A stretch of DNA of 64,000 nt, from assembly GCA_947493955.1 (NCBI GenBank), contig CANLSQ010000001.1, forward strand, positions 434,001-498,000. The letters run 5' to 3'. The position numbers and the translations under genes were made by a program. The notes beneath the pieces are model-generated. The model was not told the DNA's origin. It saw nothing but the letters and a program-made list of their open reading frames with translations, and did no database searches. Shown piece by piece: positions 8,516-15,996 of the stretch (position 1 is its first letter; each line of letters starts with the position of its first letter). Origin of the DNA: an uncultured Sphingomonadaceae bacterium (GTDB lineage Bacteria > Pseudomonadota > Alphaproteobacteria > Sphingomonadales > Sphingomonadaceae).

Positions 8516-8824
8516 ATGAACTCTCACTCGCCCGATGGGTCTCCCGCCCGGCAAACGGGGCCAGCTATGCCCTGTCCGGTTTGTCATGTCAGTCTAACGA
8601 TCAGTGAAAGGCAAGGGGTGGAAATAGATTTCTGCCCTCAATGCCGCGGCGTGTGGCTCGACCGCGGCGAAATCGACAAGATTATCGAAAGGTCACGGCC
8701 TGCTGAAATATCGCGACATCAGCAGACCTACCGGCCCGATCGCACGATTTACAGCGACAGCTATGACCACAGGAAATATAAGAAGAAGCGCCGGAAGTCT
8801 TTCCTGGAAGACTTGTTTGATTAG
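8516..8824 (+). CDS. zf-TFIIB domain protein
   Basis: This 102-residue protein has two CxxC knuckles, CPVC near 20 and CPQC near 40, followed by RGVWLDRGEIDKIIE. Together these are the zf-TFIIB zinc-ribbon signature. The C-terminal half is very basic (RKYKKKRRKS) and may contact nucleic acid or protein. I chose the ATG at 8516, with GGAA five bases upstream, because the zinc ribbon normally lies near the N-terminus; the frame is open further upstream. The function of the family is not established. Confidence 0.82.
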   Translation: MNSHSPDGSPARQTGPAMPCPVCHVSLTISERQGVEIDFCPQCRGVWLDRGEIDKIIERSRPAEISRHQQTYRPDRTIYSDSYDHRKYKKKRRKSFLEDLFD

Positions 8825-8844
8825 GAGAGATTTTCAGGAAATTT

Positions 8845-8875
8845 GTGTTCCGCACTTGATGCGGAACAAGGGGTG
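8845..8875. repeat. Left copy of inverted repeat flanking GIY-YIG remnant
   Basis: A 31-base element whose core (8846-8868) is itself partly palindromic, GTTCCGCA/TGCGGAAC. It recurs in reverse orientation at 9028-9058 with one mismatch. The two copies bracket the broken GIY-YIG fragment. Confidence 0.8.
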
Positions 8876-8878
8876 TCT

Positions 8879-9043
8879 TCAAGCTAGGCTATCGTATAAA
8901 TATAACCATTGTGGATTGTCTTTTTCTATCAGATCAAGTTTCCAGGCCCTTTTCCACTTTTTGAGCTTCCATTCATATGCTCTGGCACCTTCGATATCAT
9001 CAAAAGCTTCAAACCAGACGAGCAGCTCACCCCCTGTTCCGCA
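8879..9043 (-). pseudogene. C-terminal remnant of GIY-YIG family endonuclease
   Basis: The minus strand encodes about 49 residues matching the end of small GIY-YIG nucleases: ELLVWFEAFDDIEGA, then a YEWKLKKWKRAWKLDLIE block and DNPQWLYL before a TGA at 8879. The N-terminal half with the GIY and YIG motifs and the catalytic Arg and Tyr is missing. In its place the frame runs into the repeat at 9028-9058 and meets a stop at 9044-9046. It cannot be an active nuclease. The match is recognised from the characteristic W-K-x-x-W-K...NPxW pattern; the loss looks linked to the flanking repeats. Confidence 0.7.
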
Positions 9044-9058
9044 TCAAGTGCGGAACAC
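9028..9058. repeat. Right copy of inverted repeat flanking GIY-YIG remnant
   Basis: Reverse complement of 8845-8875 with one mismatch. It lies exactly where the nuclease reading frame is broken, so it probably marks the truncation point. It is short and palindromic like REP elements; no transposase is nearby. Confidence 0.8.
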
Positions 9059-9079
9059 ACGAATAGTCATTGGTCACAA

Positions 9080-9544
9080 TCAGAACGGGATCAATCCAAC
9101 AAACTGTTCGGGCTGAAACCCATTTTTTAGCCGCGCGCCTTGCTTGAGCAGAAAATCATGCCGGACAATCTCGGCCTGTTGCTCAATGCCATAGTCTTCA
9201 AACGGCTTGCCGGGAACCAGCTCGTAGTCGTAGCGACAAAACGGATGCCGGGCGATGGGGAGAAATACGCCCTGCTGATGTTGCCACACATGCACCATCT
9301 CATGAATGAAAAGTCCCTGCAAATTCAGATCGGTTTGAGCATAGTCATCCCGGAACAAGCCGCCCTTGGGATGAAACCAGAGGTTCCCATCCGGTGCCAT
9401 GGTCACGCGTCTCGGGTGAAACGGCCACCATTTACGGTTGAATATTTGAACGGTGCGATAGTCGATTGCGTCGCGAAAAACTGATCGGCACAAATTGATC
9501 TCTGCTCCGGTAAGCAGGCGCCCTGATCTGGCCGCGACGGTCAC
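9080..9544 (-). CDS. Vgr-related zinc metallopeptidase-like protein
   Basis: The 154-residue protein has a HEMVHVWQHQ motif (HExxH) at about 81-90 and a downstream IEQQAEIVRHDF segment whose Glu may be the third zinc ligand, as in gluzincins. The N-terminal part contains FNRKWWPFHPRR and APDGNLWFHP. Sphingomonad genomes usually carry this gene under the name 'vgr related protein'. No signal peptide is seen. The start is a GTG 13 bases after the stop of the PCu(A)C gene, so the two are probably co-transcribed. The substrate is unknown; the metallopeptidase assignment rests on the motif. Confidence 0.75.
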   Translation of the reverse strand: MTVAARSGRLLTGAEINLCRSVFRDAIDYRTVQIFNRKWWPFHPRRVTMAPDGNLWFHPKGGLFRDDYAQTDLNLQGLFIHEMVHVWQHQQGVFLPIARHPFCRYDYELVPGKPFEDYGIEQQAEIVRHDFLLKQGARLKNGFQPEQFVGLIPF

Positions 9545-9556
9545 TTAAATTATCAC

Positions 9557-10027
9557 TTATTCTGTGCTGTCCGCTTTTTCATCATCGACAGCAGGAGCGC
9601 CTGCTTTCTTGATGGTGGCATCGACCTGGATGCGATCATCGTTGGAAAATATGAAGATCATTCTCAATGAGCCCTGTGCGACAGAGCCGCCGCCGACACC
9701 CCATATCATAAGATGCTTTCCGCCGGGTTCAAACTTTACGGTTTCTCCTGCAGGCACCGGCACGTTGTCCAGTGTCTTCATCATTGCCATGCCGTTTTCT
9801 TCAACGGTTTCATGCATTTCCATGCGCATAACGTCATCTGCGGTCACGCTGACCAGAGAAACATCCTCCGGCCCGCCTTCAATGGTGGCATAGCCAGCCG
9901 AAGGATTACCCTCCACTGGTGACAGGTTGACCACAACATCCTTCACAAGCAGGACATCACCCTGACCGCAGGAAGTCAAAAAAACCGCAGCAAGGCCAGC
10001 AAAAAATATCGAAAGATGTTTTGTCAT
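9557..10027 (-). CDS. PCu(A)C-type copper chaperone lipoprotein
   Basis: This 156-residue exported protein begins with a signal ending in VFLTSCGQG, a lipobox, so it is probably anchored in the membrane facing the periplasm. The PCu(A)C fold carries the copper ligands in MRMEMHETV (about 76) and GGKHLMIWG (about 113), the H-x10-M-x21-H-x-M pattern of this family. The domain delivers Cu(I) to cytochrome oxidase CuA assembly. Although the frame is open far upstream, the signal peptide fixes the start at the ATG ending at 10027. It is followed by the peptidase gene in the same direction. Confidence 0.85.
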   Translation of the reverse strand: MTKHLSIFFAGLAAVFLTSCGQGDVLLVKDVVVNLSPVEGNPSAGYATIEGGPEDVSLVSVTADDVMRMEMHETVEENGMAMMKTLDNVPVPAGETVKFEPGGKHLMIWGVGGGSVAQGSLRMIFIFSNDDRIQVDATIKKAGAPAVDDEKADSTE

Positions 10028-10106
10028 GATTGGCTGAAAACTCCAGAATTTTGGCACGAAGACAATGTTTATACCTATGTATGGTCTCGGCATCCCGATG
10101 CCAAGA

Positions 10107-10134
10107 CTTGTGCGCAAGAAAATGCCTCCTATAT
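10107..10134 (+). promoter_or_regulatory. Sigma-32-type heat-shock promoter for dnaK
   Basis: CTTG (10107-10110) and CCTATAT (10128-10134) are separated by 17 bases, matching the alphaproteobacterial heat-shock consensus CTTG-N17-CYTATNT. The predicted start of transcription is about 85 bases before the dnaK ATG. Confidence 0.65.
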
Positions 10135-10226
10135 CCCATTCCGAAGCTGTAACGGTGCCAAATGAAAAGGGCCGGGCGGCTATTTTGCTAATTTTAGAAA
10201 ATATTTGAAATTGAATTGAGGGAAAA

Positions 10227-12173
10227 ATGGCTAAAGTAATCGGTATTGATCTAGGCACCACCAACAGCTGTGTTGCCGTTATGGACGGCGGCAAGCCGAA
10301 GGTTATTGAAAATGCAGAAGGTGCGCGCACCACGCCATCAGTTGTGGCTTTCACAAAAGATGGCGAGCGCCTGATCGGACAACCGGCCAAGCGTCAGGCT
10401 GTGACCAATCCGGAAAGCACCATTTTTGCAGTAAAGCGCCTGATCGGCCGCCGGTTTGATGATCCGATGACCAAGAAAGACATGGAATTGGTGCCTTATG
10501 AAATCGTCAAAGGCTCCAATGGCGATGCGTGGGTGAAAGCCGGTGGCGAAGATTATTCGCCTGCTCAGATTTCCGCTTTCACATTGCAGAAGATGAAAGA
10601 AACCGCCGAGAGTTATCTTGGTGAGACGGTGACGCAGGCTGTTATCACGGTTCCCGCCTATTTTAACGATGCCCAGCGTCAGGCAACAAAGGATGCCGGT
10701 AAAATTGCCGGTCTTGAAGTCCTGCGGATTATCAACGAGCCTACTGCTGCCGCTCTGGCCTATGGTCTGGAGAAAAATGACGGTAAAACCATTGCTGTCT
10801 ACGACCTTGGTGGTGGTACGTTTGATATTTCCATCCTTGAAATCGGCGACGGCGTCTTTGAAGTGAAATCAACCAACGGTGATACGTTCCTGGGCGGTGA
10901 AGATTTCGACGCCAAGCTGGTCGAGTTTCTTGCCGATGATTTCAAAAAGGCGGAAAGCATTGACCTCACCAAGGACAAGCTTGCCCTGCAACGTTTGAAA
11001 GAAGCAGCGGAAAAAGCGAAGATCGAACTGTCTTCGGCGCAGACCACAGAGGTCAACCTGCCGTTCATCACTGCCGACCAAAATGGTCCGAAGCATCTGG
11101 TGAAATCGATCACCCGCTCTGATCTTGAAAAGCTGGTTGGCGATTTGATCAAGCGGACGCTCGATCCTTGCAAGAAGGCATTGAAAGACGCTGGCATCAG
11201 CGCATCAGAAATTGACGATGTTGTGATGGTCGGTGGCATGACCCGTATGCCAAAGGTCCGCGAAACCGTGCAGGAATTCTTTGGTAAAGAACCGCATACT
11301 GGTGTGAACCCGGATGAGGTTGTAGCCATGGGCGCCGCCATTCAGGCGGGCGTTCTGCAGGGCGATGTCAAAGACGTTCTTCTGCTCGACGTGACGCCTT
11401 TGTCATTGGGTATCGAAACCCTTGGCGGTGTCTTCACGCGCATGATTGATCGCAACACGACCATCCCGACGAAGAAATCGCAGGTTTATTCGACTGCTGA
11501 CGACAATCAGCAGGCTGTAACCATCCGCGTATTCCAGGGCGAACGCGAAATGGCTGCAGATAATAAAATGCTCGGCAATTTCGATCTGGTTGGCATTCCA
11601 CCAGCACCGCGCGGTGTACCGCAGATTGACGTGACGTTTGACATTGATGCCAACGGTATCGTGAACGTTTCCGCCAAGGATAAGGGCACCGGCAAAGAAC
11701 AGCAGATCAAGATCCAGGCTTCTGGCGGTCTGACCGATACTGATATCGATCAGATGGTTGAAGATGCCGAGAAATTTGCTGAAGAAGACAAGAAGCGGCG
11801 GGAAGAGGCGGAAGCCAAGAACAACGCGGAAAGCCTTGTCCACACGACCGAGAAGCAATTGTCCGAACATGGTGACAAGATTGATGCCGATCTGAAAGGT
11901 CAGATCGAAGAAGCGGTCAAGGAAACCAAGGAAGCCATTGAAAGCGGTGATCCGGAAGCAATGAAGACCAAGTCAGAAGCACTGGCACAAGTTTCCATGC
12001 AAATGGGCCAGAAAATCTATGAAGCCGAGCAGGCGGCTGGCGGAGATGCGGCTGATGCAGCAGCGGCTGATGCAGCTGCCAAGGCAGATGATGACGTCGT
12101 CGATGCGGAATTTTCCGAGGTGGATGATAGCGACGACGCAGATTCTGACAAAAAAGAAAAAGCGGCTGAGTAA
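10227..12173 (+). CDS. dnaK: Molecular chaperone DnaK (Hsp70)
   Basis: This full-length Hsp70 of 648 residues works in the cytoplasm. The ATPase domain shows [16 protein letters not shown] near 5-20, [17 protein letters not shown] near 140, [12 protein letters not shown] near 194 and a VGGMTRMP segment near 338. The substrate-binding domain and an alpha-helical lid follow, ending in an acidic, Ala- and Asp-rich tail. It folds and disaggregates proteins with DnaJ and GrpE. GAGGGAAA precedes the ATG. dnaJ follows 127 bases later with a REPIN-like repeat pair in the gap. A sigma-32-type promoter lies upstream. Confidence 0.99.
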   Translation: MAKVIGIDLGTTNSCVAVMDGGKPKVIENAEGARTTPSVVAFTKDGERLIGQPAKRQAVTNPESTIFAVKRLIGRRFDDPMTKKDMELVPYEIVKGSNGDAWVKAGGEDYSPAQISAFTLQKMKETAESYLGETVTQAVITVPAYFNDAQRQATKDAGKIAGLEVLRIINEPTAAALAYGLEKNDGKTIAVYDLGGGTFDISILEIGDGVFEVKSTNGDTFLGGEDFDAKLVEFLADDFKKAESIDLTKDKLALQRLKEAAEKAKIELSSAQTTEVNLPFITADQNGPKHLVKSITRSDLEKLVGDLIKRTLDPCKKALKDAGISASEIDDVVMVGGMTRMPKVRETVQEFFGKEPHTGVNPDEVVAMGAAIQAGVLQGDVKDVLLLDVTPLSLGIETLGGVFTRMIDRNTTIPTKKSQVYSTADDNQQAVTIRVFQGEREMAADNKMLGNFDLVGIPPAPRGVPQIDVTFDIDANGIVNVSAKDKGTGKEQQIKIQASGGLTDTDIDQMVEDAEKFAEEDKKRREEAEAKNNAESLVHTTEKQLSEHGDKIDADLKGQIEEAVKETKEAIESGDPEAMKTKSEALAQVSMQMGQKIYEAEQAAGGDAADAAAADAAAKADDDVVDAEFSEVDDSDDADSDKKEKAAE

Positions 12174-12188
12174 TGCGACATATGGTGT

Positions 12189-12258
12189 ATTCCCGCGCAG
12201 GCGGGAATCTCCTCTGGCAAGCGCCATTGGTTGAGGAGGCCCCCGCCTGCGCGGGGGC
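12189..12258. repeat. REPIN-like pair of palindromic repeats between dnaK and dnaJ
   Basis: ATTCCCGC-GCAG-GCGGGAAT (12189-12208) and GCCCCCGC-CTGC-GCGGGGGC (12239-12258) are two GC-rich hairpins in opposite orientation. Their flanking bases also pair (TCTCCT with AGGAGG). This is the architecture of paired REP elements. On the dnaK transcript they could stabilise the 3' end or reduce read-through into dnaJ. Confidence 0.75.
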
Positions 12259-12300
12259 ACAGCTTTTGAGTATATGTAAAGCTTCGGGGGAAGCAGAGTA

Positions 12301-13452
12301 ATGGCAACCGAAATGGATTATTATGAGCAGCTTCAGGTCGATCGTGGCTGCGATGGCGCGACGCTGAAATCATCTTATCGCAAACTGGCGATGAAATATC
12401 ACCCCGACAAAAATCCGGGTGATGCCGAAGCAGAGGCGAAATTCAAATCCATCAGCGAAGCTTATGACGTCCTGAAGGACCCCCAAAAGCGAGCGGCTTA
12501 TGACCAATATGGCCACGCGGCTTTTACCAATGGCGGCGGCAATAATGCTGGCGGTGGCGGTTTTGGTGGAGCCGCTTTCAATGATATTGGCGATATTTTC
12601 GAAACAATTTTCGGTGGCGGTGCTGGCGGCGGCTTTGGCGGACAGCAGCAACAGCGCGGTCCGGCACGTGGTGCAGATTTGCGCTATGATATGGAAATTT
12701 CGCTGGAAGACGCATTCCATGGCAAGCAAACAGAGATTGAAATAGATGTTTCAGTCGGTTGTGATGAATGTGATGGATCAGGTGCGGAGCCCGGAACTGG
12801 TGTCAAAACTTGCCCAACCTGCCACGGCCATGGGAAAGTAAGAGCACAACAAGGCTTTTTCGTGGTAGAACGTACCTGTGCAAGCTGCCAGGGACGCGGC
12901 GAGGTGATCGAGAGCCCATGCCATGTCTGTTATGGCGAGGGCCGGGTCGATAAGCCGCAGGCTCTGGAAGTCGAAATCCCGGCTGGTGTGGATAGCGGAA
13001 CCCGTATCCGCTTGTCCGGCAAGGGTGAGGCGGGTGCTCGAGGTGCCCCTCCTGGTGATCTCTATATTTTCATTCATCTGGCACGCCATGATATTTTTGA
13101 GCGCGAAGGCACGACGCTGTTTACGCGCGCGCCGATCAGTTTCTCGGTAGCAGCTCTCGGCGGGGAGATTGTGATCCCGGGCCTTGATGGTACCAAACAT
13201 GAAATCCGCATCCCTGCGGGCATACAGTCCGGTAAGCAAATCAGACAACGTGGTGCGGGCATGCCTGTTCTACGTGGCCGCGGTCATGGTGATATGGTTG
13301 TGCAGATAGAGGTGGAGACGCCAACCAAGCTGTCGGCGCGACAAAAAGAGCTGCTGCGTGAATTTCAGGAAACCGAAACGGGCGACGAAAGTCCAAATAG
13401 CAGCGGTTTCTTTTCAAAAATCAAGGAGGCCTGGGACGGCCTTGCCGACTAG
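12301..13452 (+). CDS. dnaJ: Co-chaperone DnaJ (Hsp40)
   Basis: The type I DnaJ of 383 residues has a J domain at about 5-72 with the essential HPD in KYHPDKNPGD, a Gly/Phe-rich linker at about 78-118, and four CxxCxGxG zinc-binding repeats (CDECDGSG, CPTCHGHG, CASCQGRG, CHVCYGEG). The C-terminal substrate-binding domains complete it. It delivers unfolded clients to DnaK and stimulates its ATPase. GGGGAAGCAGAG lies before the ATG. It lies downstream of dnaK in the usual order and is probably partly co-transcribed with it. Confidence 0.98.
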   Translation: MATEMDYYEQLQVDRGCDGATLKSSYRKLAMKYHPDKNPGDAEAEAKFKSISEAYDVLKDPQKRAAYDQYGHAAFTNGGGNNAGGGGFGGAAFNDIGDIFETIFGGGAGGGFGGQQQQRGPARGADLRYDMEISLEDAFHGKQTEIEIDVSVGCDECDGSGAEPGTGVKTCPTCHGHGKVRAQQGFFVVERTCASCQGRGEVIESPCHVCYGEGRVDKPQALEVEIPAGVDSGTRIRLSGKGEAGARGAPPGDLYIFIHLARHDIFEREGTTLFTRAPISFSVAALGGEIVIPGLDGTKHEIRIPAGIQSGKQIRQRGAGMPVLRGRGHGDMVVQIEVETPTKLSARQKELLREFQETETGDESPNSSGFFSKIKEAWDGLAD

Positions 13453-13528
13453 GCATAGCTGCTGTAATCAAATCGCCGGCAATATTGACCACGCGACGAG
13501 CAGGATATCAACACTTTTGGAGATTGAA

Positions 13529-13573
13529 AAAGGGGCGATCCAGTAAGGACCAGCAAACAAAAATCGCCCCTTT
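13529..13573. terminator. Terminator between dnaJ and small minus-strand gene
   Basis: AAAGGGGCGAT and ATCGCCCCTTT form an 11-bp stem around a loop of about 23 bases. On the minus strand the stem is followed by TTTTTC, and on the plus strand by TTTCC. It could therefore end transcription from both sides, more convincingly for the minus strand. Confidence 0.6.
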
Positions 13574-13642
13574 CCAATTCGTGTTAAAGCAACCGCTCAT
13601 TGTGGGGATGATTAATGCGGCGCCCAACAAGTTTTAGGCAGC

Positions 13643-13675
13643 TGAAAGTGCCTGAATAAGTTAACGGCACTTTCA
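13643..13675. other. Ten-base-pair hairpin in gene-free stretch
   Basis: TGAAAGTGCC and GGCACTTTCA are perfect reverse complements separated by 13 bases. No T run follows on either strand, so it is not a standard terminator. It lies in the 3' region of the 52-residue minus-strand gene; its function is unknown. Confidence 0.5.
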
Positions 13676-13751
13676 AATCCCGATTAACAGTCATCGCAAC
13701 TTTTTAGTTTTGGATATTGCTCAGTGGCTGAATGAAGCAGAGAAGATGGGA

Positions 13752-13910
13752 TTACATCTGTTTTAGACAATCAATAGCTTCGGCAATTTTTATGGCGGGC
13801 ACTGTAAGCTCCATGGCGTCAAACTCGGCTAATATCTGCTCCAGCAGGGTTACGATTTCGGTCGTTTGAGATGCGCCATCTTCGAAATTTATGTGTTCTG
13901 AACTGCTCAT
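13752..13910 (-). CDS. Small conserved-type protein, paralogue of the 17.3-kb minus-strand gene
   Basis: This 52-residue acidic protein consists mainly of one long helix pair: EIVTLLEQILAEFD, then LTVPAIKIAEAIDCLK. It matches the small protein encoded at 17296-17463 on the same strand, sharing VT-LE-IL-D-AIK-EAI-L (14 of 34 aligned positions by hand count), so both are probably real genes. No known domain is recognised. The two copies bracket the plus-strand HTH/RadC cluster. The conserved amphipathic pattern suggests a small binding protein or regulator, but this is inference. Confidence 0.6.
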   Translation of the reverse strand: MSSSEHINFEDGASQTTEIVTLLEQILAEFDAMELTVPAIKIAEAIDCLKQM

Positions 13911-14253
13911 CACATATCATCCCCTGCTTTGAAGGCCCTCATGAAATGTCCCGAAATCAAAGGCTCATTGCTCGCCGGCATCTTGATAGCGGTTTAAACA
14001 TGAACGTAGACTGTCAAAAAATTTGTCCCCGAAGAACAATATTCCATAATGTTATCAAACTGTAACGCTGGCATGTACTTTCAGCATCGTTGAGATCGGT
14101 CCATCAGTATTTCCCTTCGCGAACCTTGTCTTTGGGGCAATTTGCTATTGGTTGAAGCTAATGGCGGGTTTGTCGAAATTATATATAGTCTTTTAGCCAG
14201 TTGCCTATCTTCGAATGTGAATCTATATTCGCCTTAGTTCGTGGGGGTAACCA
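13911..14253. other. Gene-free stretch before HTH membrane protein gene
   Basis: About 340 bases between the divergent small gene and the HTH gene. It is AT-rich near 14170-14230 and presumably holds both promoters. No convincing gene, strong hairpin or recognised regulator motif was found. Confidence 0.4.
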
Positions 14254-14769
14254 GTGGACCAGTTTGAAATCGAAGCCGAGCGTGTTGCAAAACTGACTGA
14301 GAAGCAGCGTGAATGTCTGCACCTTGTTGTCTTACGAAAATCATCAAAAGAAATCGCCCGGATCTTGAACATATCCAAACCAGCTGTTGATCAGCGGCTG
14401 GATAGCGCCCGACGGACGCTAGACGTGGCAACGCGTGATCAGGCCGCAATCGTCTTTGCACGGGCCGCTGGCGACTATGATCGGATCATATATGATCCGG
14501 CCTATCTTCCATCCGAACCCGATCTGGCTGCAAAAGCAAGTCAGGGCGAACAAGCAGAGTCGTTCATGTTGGAAGAAGCAGCCGTACCATACGACTTCAA
14601 TTCCACACATGAATCGAACCTTTGGTTGCAAGCCCTGAAGGAACCGAGCGGCGATCTTGGAACCGTTCAAAGACTGGCCATCATTGTGGGCATGACTGTC
14701 GGCATTTTGGCAATTGTCTTGATCGGACTAGCCGTCTCTCAGTCTCTTTCAGGTCTGCTGGCCGCGTAA
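14254..14769 (+). CDS. LuxR-type HTH protein with C-terminal membrane anchor
   Basis: This 171-residue protein begins with a LuxR/GerE-type helix-turn-helix at about 12-60: LTEKQRECLHLVVLRKSSKEIAR, given here as LTEKQRECLHLV and SSKEIARILNISKPAVDQRL. An unstructured acidic middle follows, and a single membrane helix near 145-168 (IIVGMTVGILAIVLIGLAVS). The DNA-binding domain would lie in the cytoplasm, held at the inner membrane. The start is GTG with GGGGGTAA upstream. This HTH/TM protein next to a RadC-like gene recurs in sphingomonads. Its signal and targets are unknown. Confidence 0.8.
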   Translation: MDQFEIEAERVAKLTEKQRECLHLVVLRKSSKEIARILNISKPAVDQRLDSARRTLDVATRDQAAIVFARAAGDYDRIIYDPAYLPSEPDLAAKASQGEQAESFMLEEAAVPYDFNSTHESNLWLQALKEPSGDLGTVQRLAIIVGMTVGILAIVLIGLAVSQSLSGLLAA

Positions 14770-14833
14770 GCCGACACCAGACCTAACCTGAAATTTAATT
14801 TTTGGAATTCGCGCTTCGCGGAAAGGGAATGTT

Positions 14834-15169
14834 ATGTCTTACGAAATCAAAAAAGCCAAAGACCAAATCGGCCAAGATATGCCGCACACGGAATATAGTA
14901 TTGATCAGGCACTGGTCTCTGTTTCAGACCTTATGTCGACATTAGTTAAAGCCCGCTTGAGCACAGGTGTTCCTGCGTCCACGGGCCAGGCTGCCATTCT
15001 GCGCCTCGCCAAAGCACAAATGGCTCTTGTGGATGCGAGCAGCGACGTGTTGCGCGTGCATGGCGAGCTGAAGAAAATCGGTAAAGAATATGCTGGTTAT
15101 GGTGATGAAACCTGCCCTCCTGCCCAAGCAGCCAAGAAAGATGACGCTCACCTTTCAATTGTCGCTTGA
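14834..15169 (+). CDS. Hypothetical small helical protein
   Basis: This 111-residue protein has no recognised domain. The body looks alpha-helical: SIDQALVSVSDLMSTLVKAR at about 22-41, then QAAILRLAKAQMALVDASSD and VLRVHGELKKIGKEY. Together these suggest two or three amphipathic helices. It ends in a short polar tail. AAAGGGAATGTT precedes the ATG. It follows the HTH/membrane gene by 64 bases on the same strand and is probably in the same transcription unit. Its helical pattern may mean a partner-binding role, but nothing more can be said from sequence. Confidence 0.65.
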   Translation: MSYEIKKAKDQIGQDMPHTEYSIDQALVSVSDLMSTLVKARLSTGVPASTGQAAILRLAKAQMALVDASSDVLRVHGELKKIGKEYAGYGDETCPPAQAAKKDDAHLSIVA

Positions 15170-15216
15170 TCGACCGAGAAGTTGACTAAAATGCGCCATC
15201 ATGTTCCTTGTGGAAA

Positions 15217-15657
15217 ATGCGAATTGCAATTTTCTATGTCTTGTTCGTTTCGTGCACACTCTACGCTCTCTGGCGTGGAGGTGCACCGGAACGTGCCGTC
15301 GCAGGTTCATATTTTGCAATTTGGTTATTGGATGGGACCCTCAATCTTGCCTATCCGGCAGATTTTGCGGACATGGATCCGATCCACCTGGCTATTGATA
15401 TCCTCATTTGGTTATCATTTTTTGCGGTGGCAATGCGAGCGAAAAGGTTTTGGCCGCTATGTTTAGTGTCATTGCAAACAATAGCACTGGTGGCGCATTC
15501 GGCGAAATTCATGGATGTATCTATTGCTCCCAGAGCATATCTCACGATGCAGATTGCTTCTTCTTTTCCGGTGCTGATTCTAATGGCTATCGGTACTTAC
15601 TGCCATCAGCGCAGATTGAAGGCCAATGGCTCCGATCCAGCTTGGCGCGGCAAGTAG
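15217..15657 (+). CDS. Conserved sphingomonad inner-membrane protein
   Basis: This membrane protein of 146 residues has about four hydrophobic helices (near 3-20, 28-45, 58-75 and 118-135). It starts MRIAIFYVLFVSCTLYALWR and ends with a charged tail that includes CHQRRLKANGSDPAW. That tail pattern, RRL-K-x-x-G-x-DP-x-W, is one I associate with a conserved sphingomonad family of unknown function. The ATG at 15217 is chosen because the sequence before it is not typical of the family. Its 3' 225 bases are half of a tandem duplication; a dead second copy lies at 15713-15940. Confidence 0.7.
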   Translation: MRIAIFYVLFVSCTLYALWRGGAPERAVAGSYFAIWLLDGTLNLAYPADFADMDPIHLAIDILIWLSFFAVAMRAKRFWPLCLVSLQTIALVAHSAKFMDVSIAPRAYLTMQIASSFPVLILMAIGTYCHQRRLKANGSDPAWRGK

Positions 15658-15996
15658 CATCGGCTTTTTCGGGAAAGACGAAGTCATTAATTTTAACGGG
15701 TGACCTTCAATGGCTCTCCAAGCCAAGGAAGTCAGACCTTAATGTCTAGTCTCACAGCAAATAACGGCGCGGATCGCGCGTTTGGCAAAACCGATGGATG
15801 TGTCAACACACCTGCAGGTATATTTCACAATGCAGGCCGCCTTTTCCTGTCCCTTGCTGACAACGTTAGCGATCGGAGCCTGCTGCCGTCAGCTGAGATT
15901 GAAGACATACGGGACCGATCCATTCTGGCTGAGCTCATAAAGTCGGTCGCTCCTGAGAAGGCTGTCGTGCTGTCTGATGCACTGTTGACCGAGTTT
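15430..15996 (+). repeat. Diverged tandem duplication, unit about 283 bp
   Basis: Bases 15474-15646 align without gaps to 15757-15929 at an offset of 283, about 65% identical by hand count. Longest runs include CAGATTGAAG versus GAGATTGAAG and CCGATCCA in both. Protein-level similarity in the membrane-protein frame extends the match left to about 15430/15713. The offset is not a multiple of three, so the two copies present different frames to the two real genes. Confidence 0.8.
15713..15940 (+). pseudogene. Remnant of membrane-protein C-terminus under the RadC gene start
   Basis: Read in the frame of 15713, the second duplicate copy gives ALQAKEVRP, a stop, CLVSQQ, then QITARIARLAKPMDVS and AIGACCRQLRLKTYGTDPFW before a TAA at 15938-15940. 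This matches the end of the membrane protein at 15217-15657 (AMRAKRFWP, CLVSLQ, AKFMDVS, AIGTYCHQRRLKANGSDPAW). The internal stop and missing upstream part make it a pseudogene. It lies wholly under the first 66 codons of the RadC-like gene, in a different frame. Confidence 0.75.

Noticed and set aside
9557-10390. Long open frame extending the PCu(A)C gene upstream, over the dnaK promoter and start
   Set aside because: The lipoprotein signal peptide begins at the ATG ending at 10027, and the extension runs antisense into dnaK.
15408-15749. Open frame across the membrane-protein 3' end resembling the RadC-like N-terminus
   Set aside because: It has no fitting start or RadC core; it is explained as the mirror of the duplication and not as a gene.
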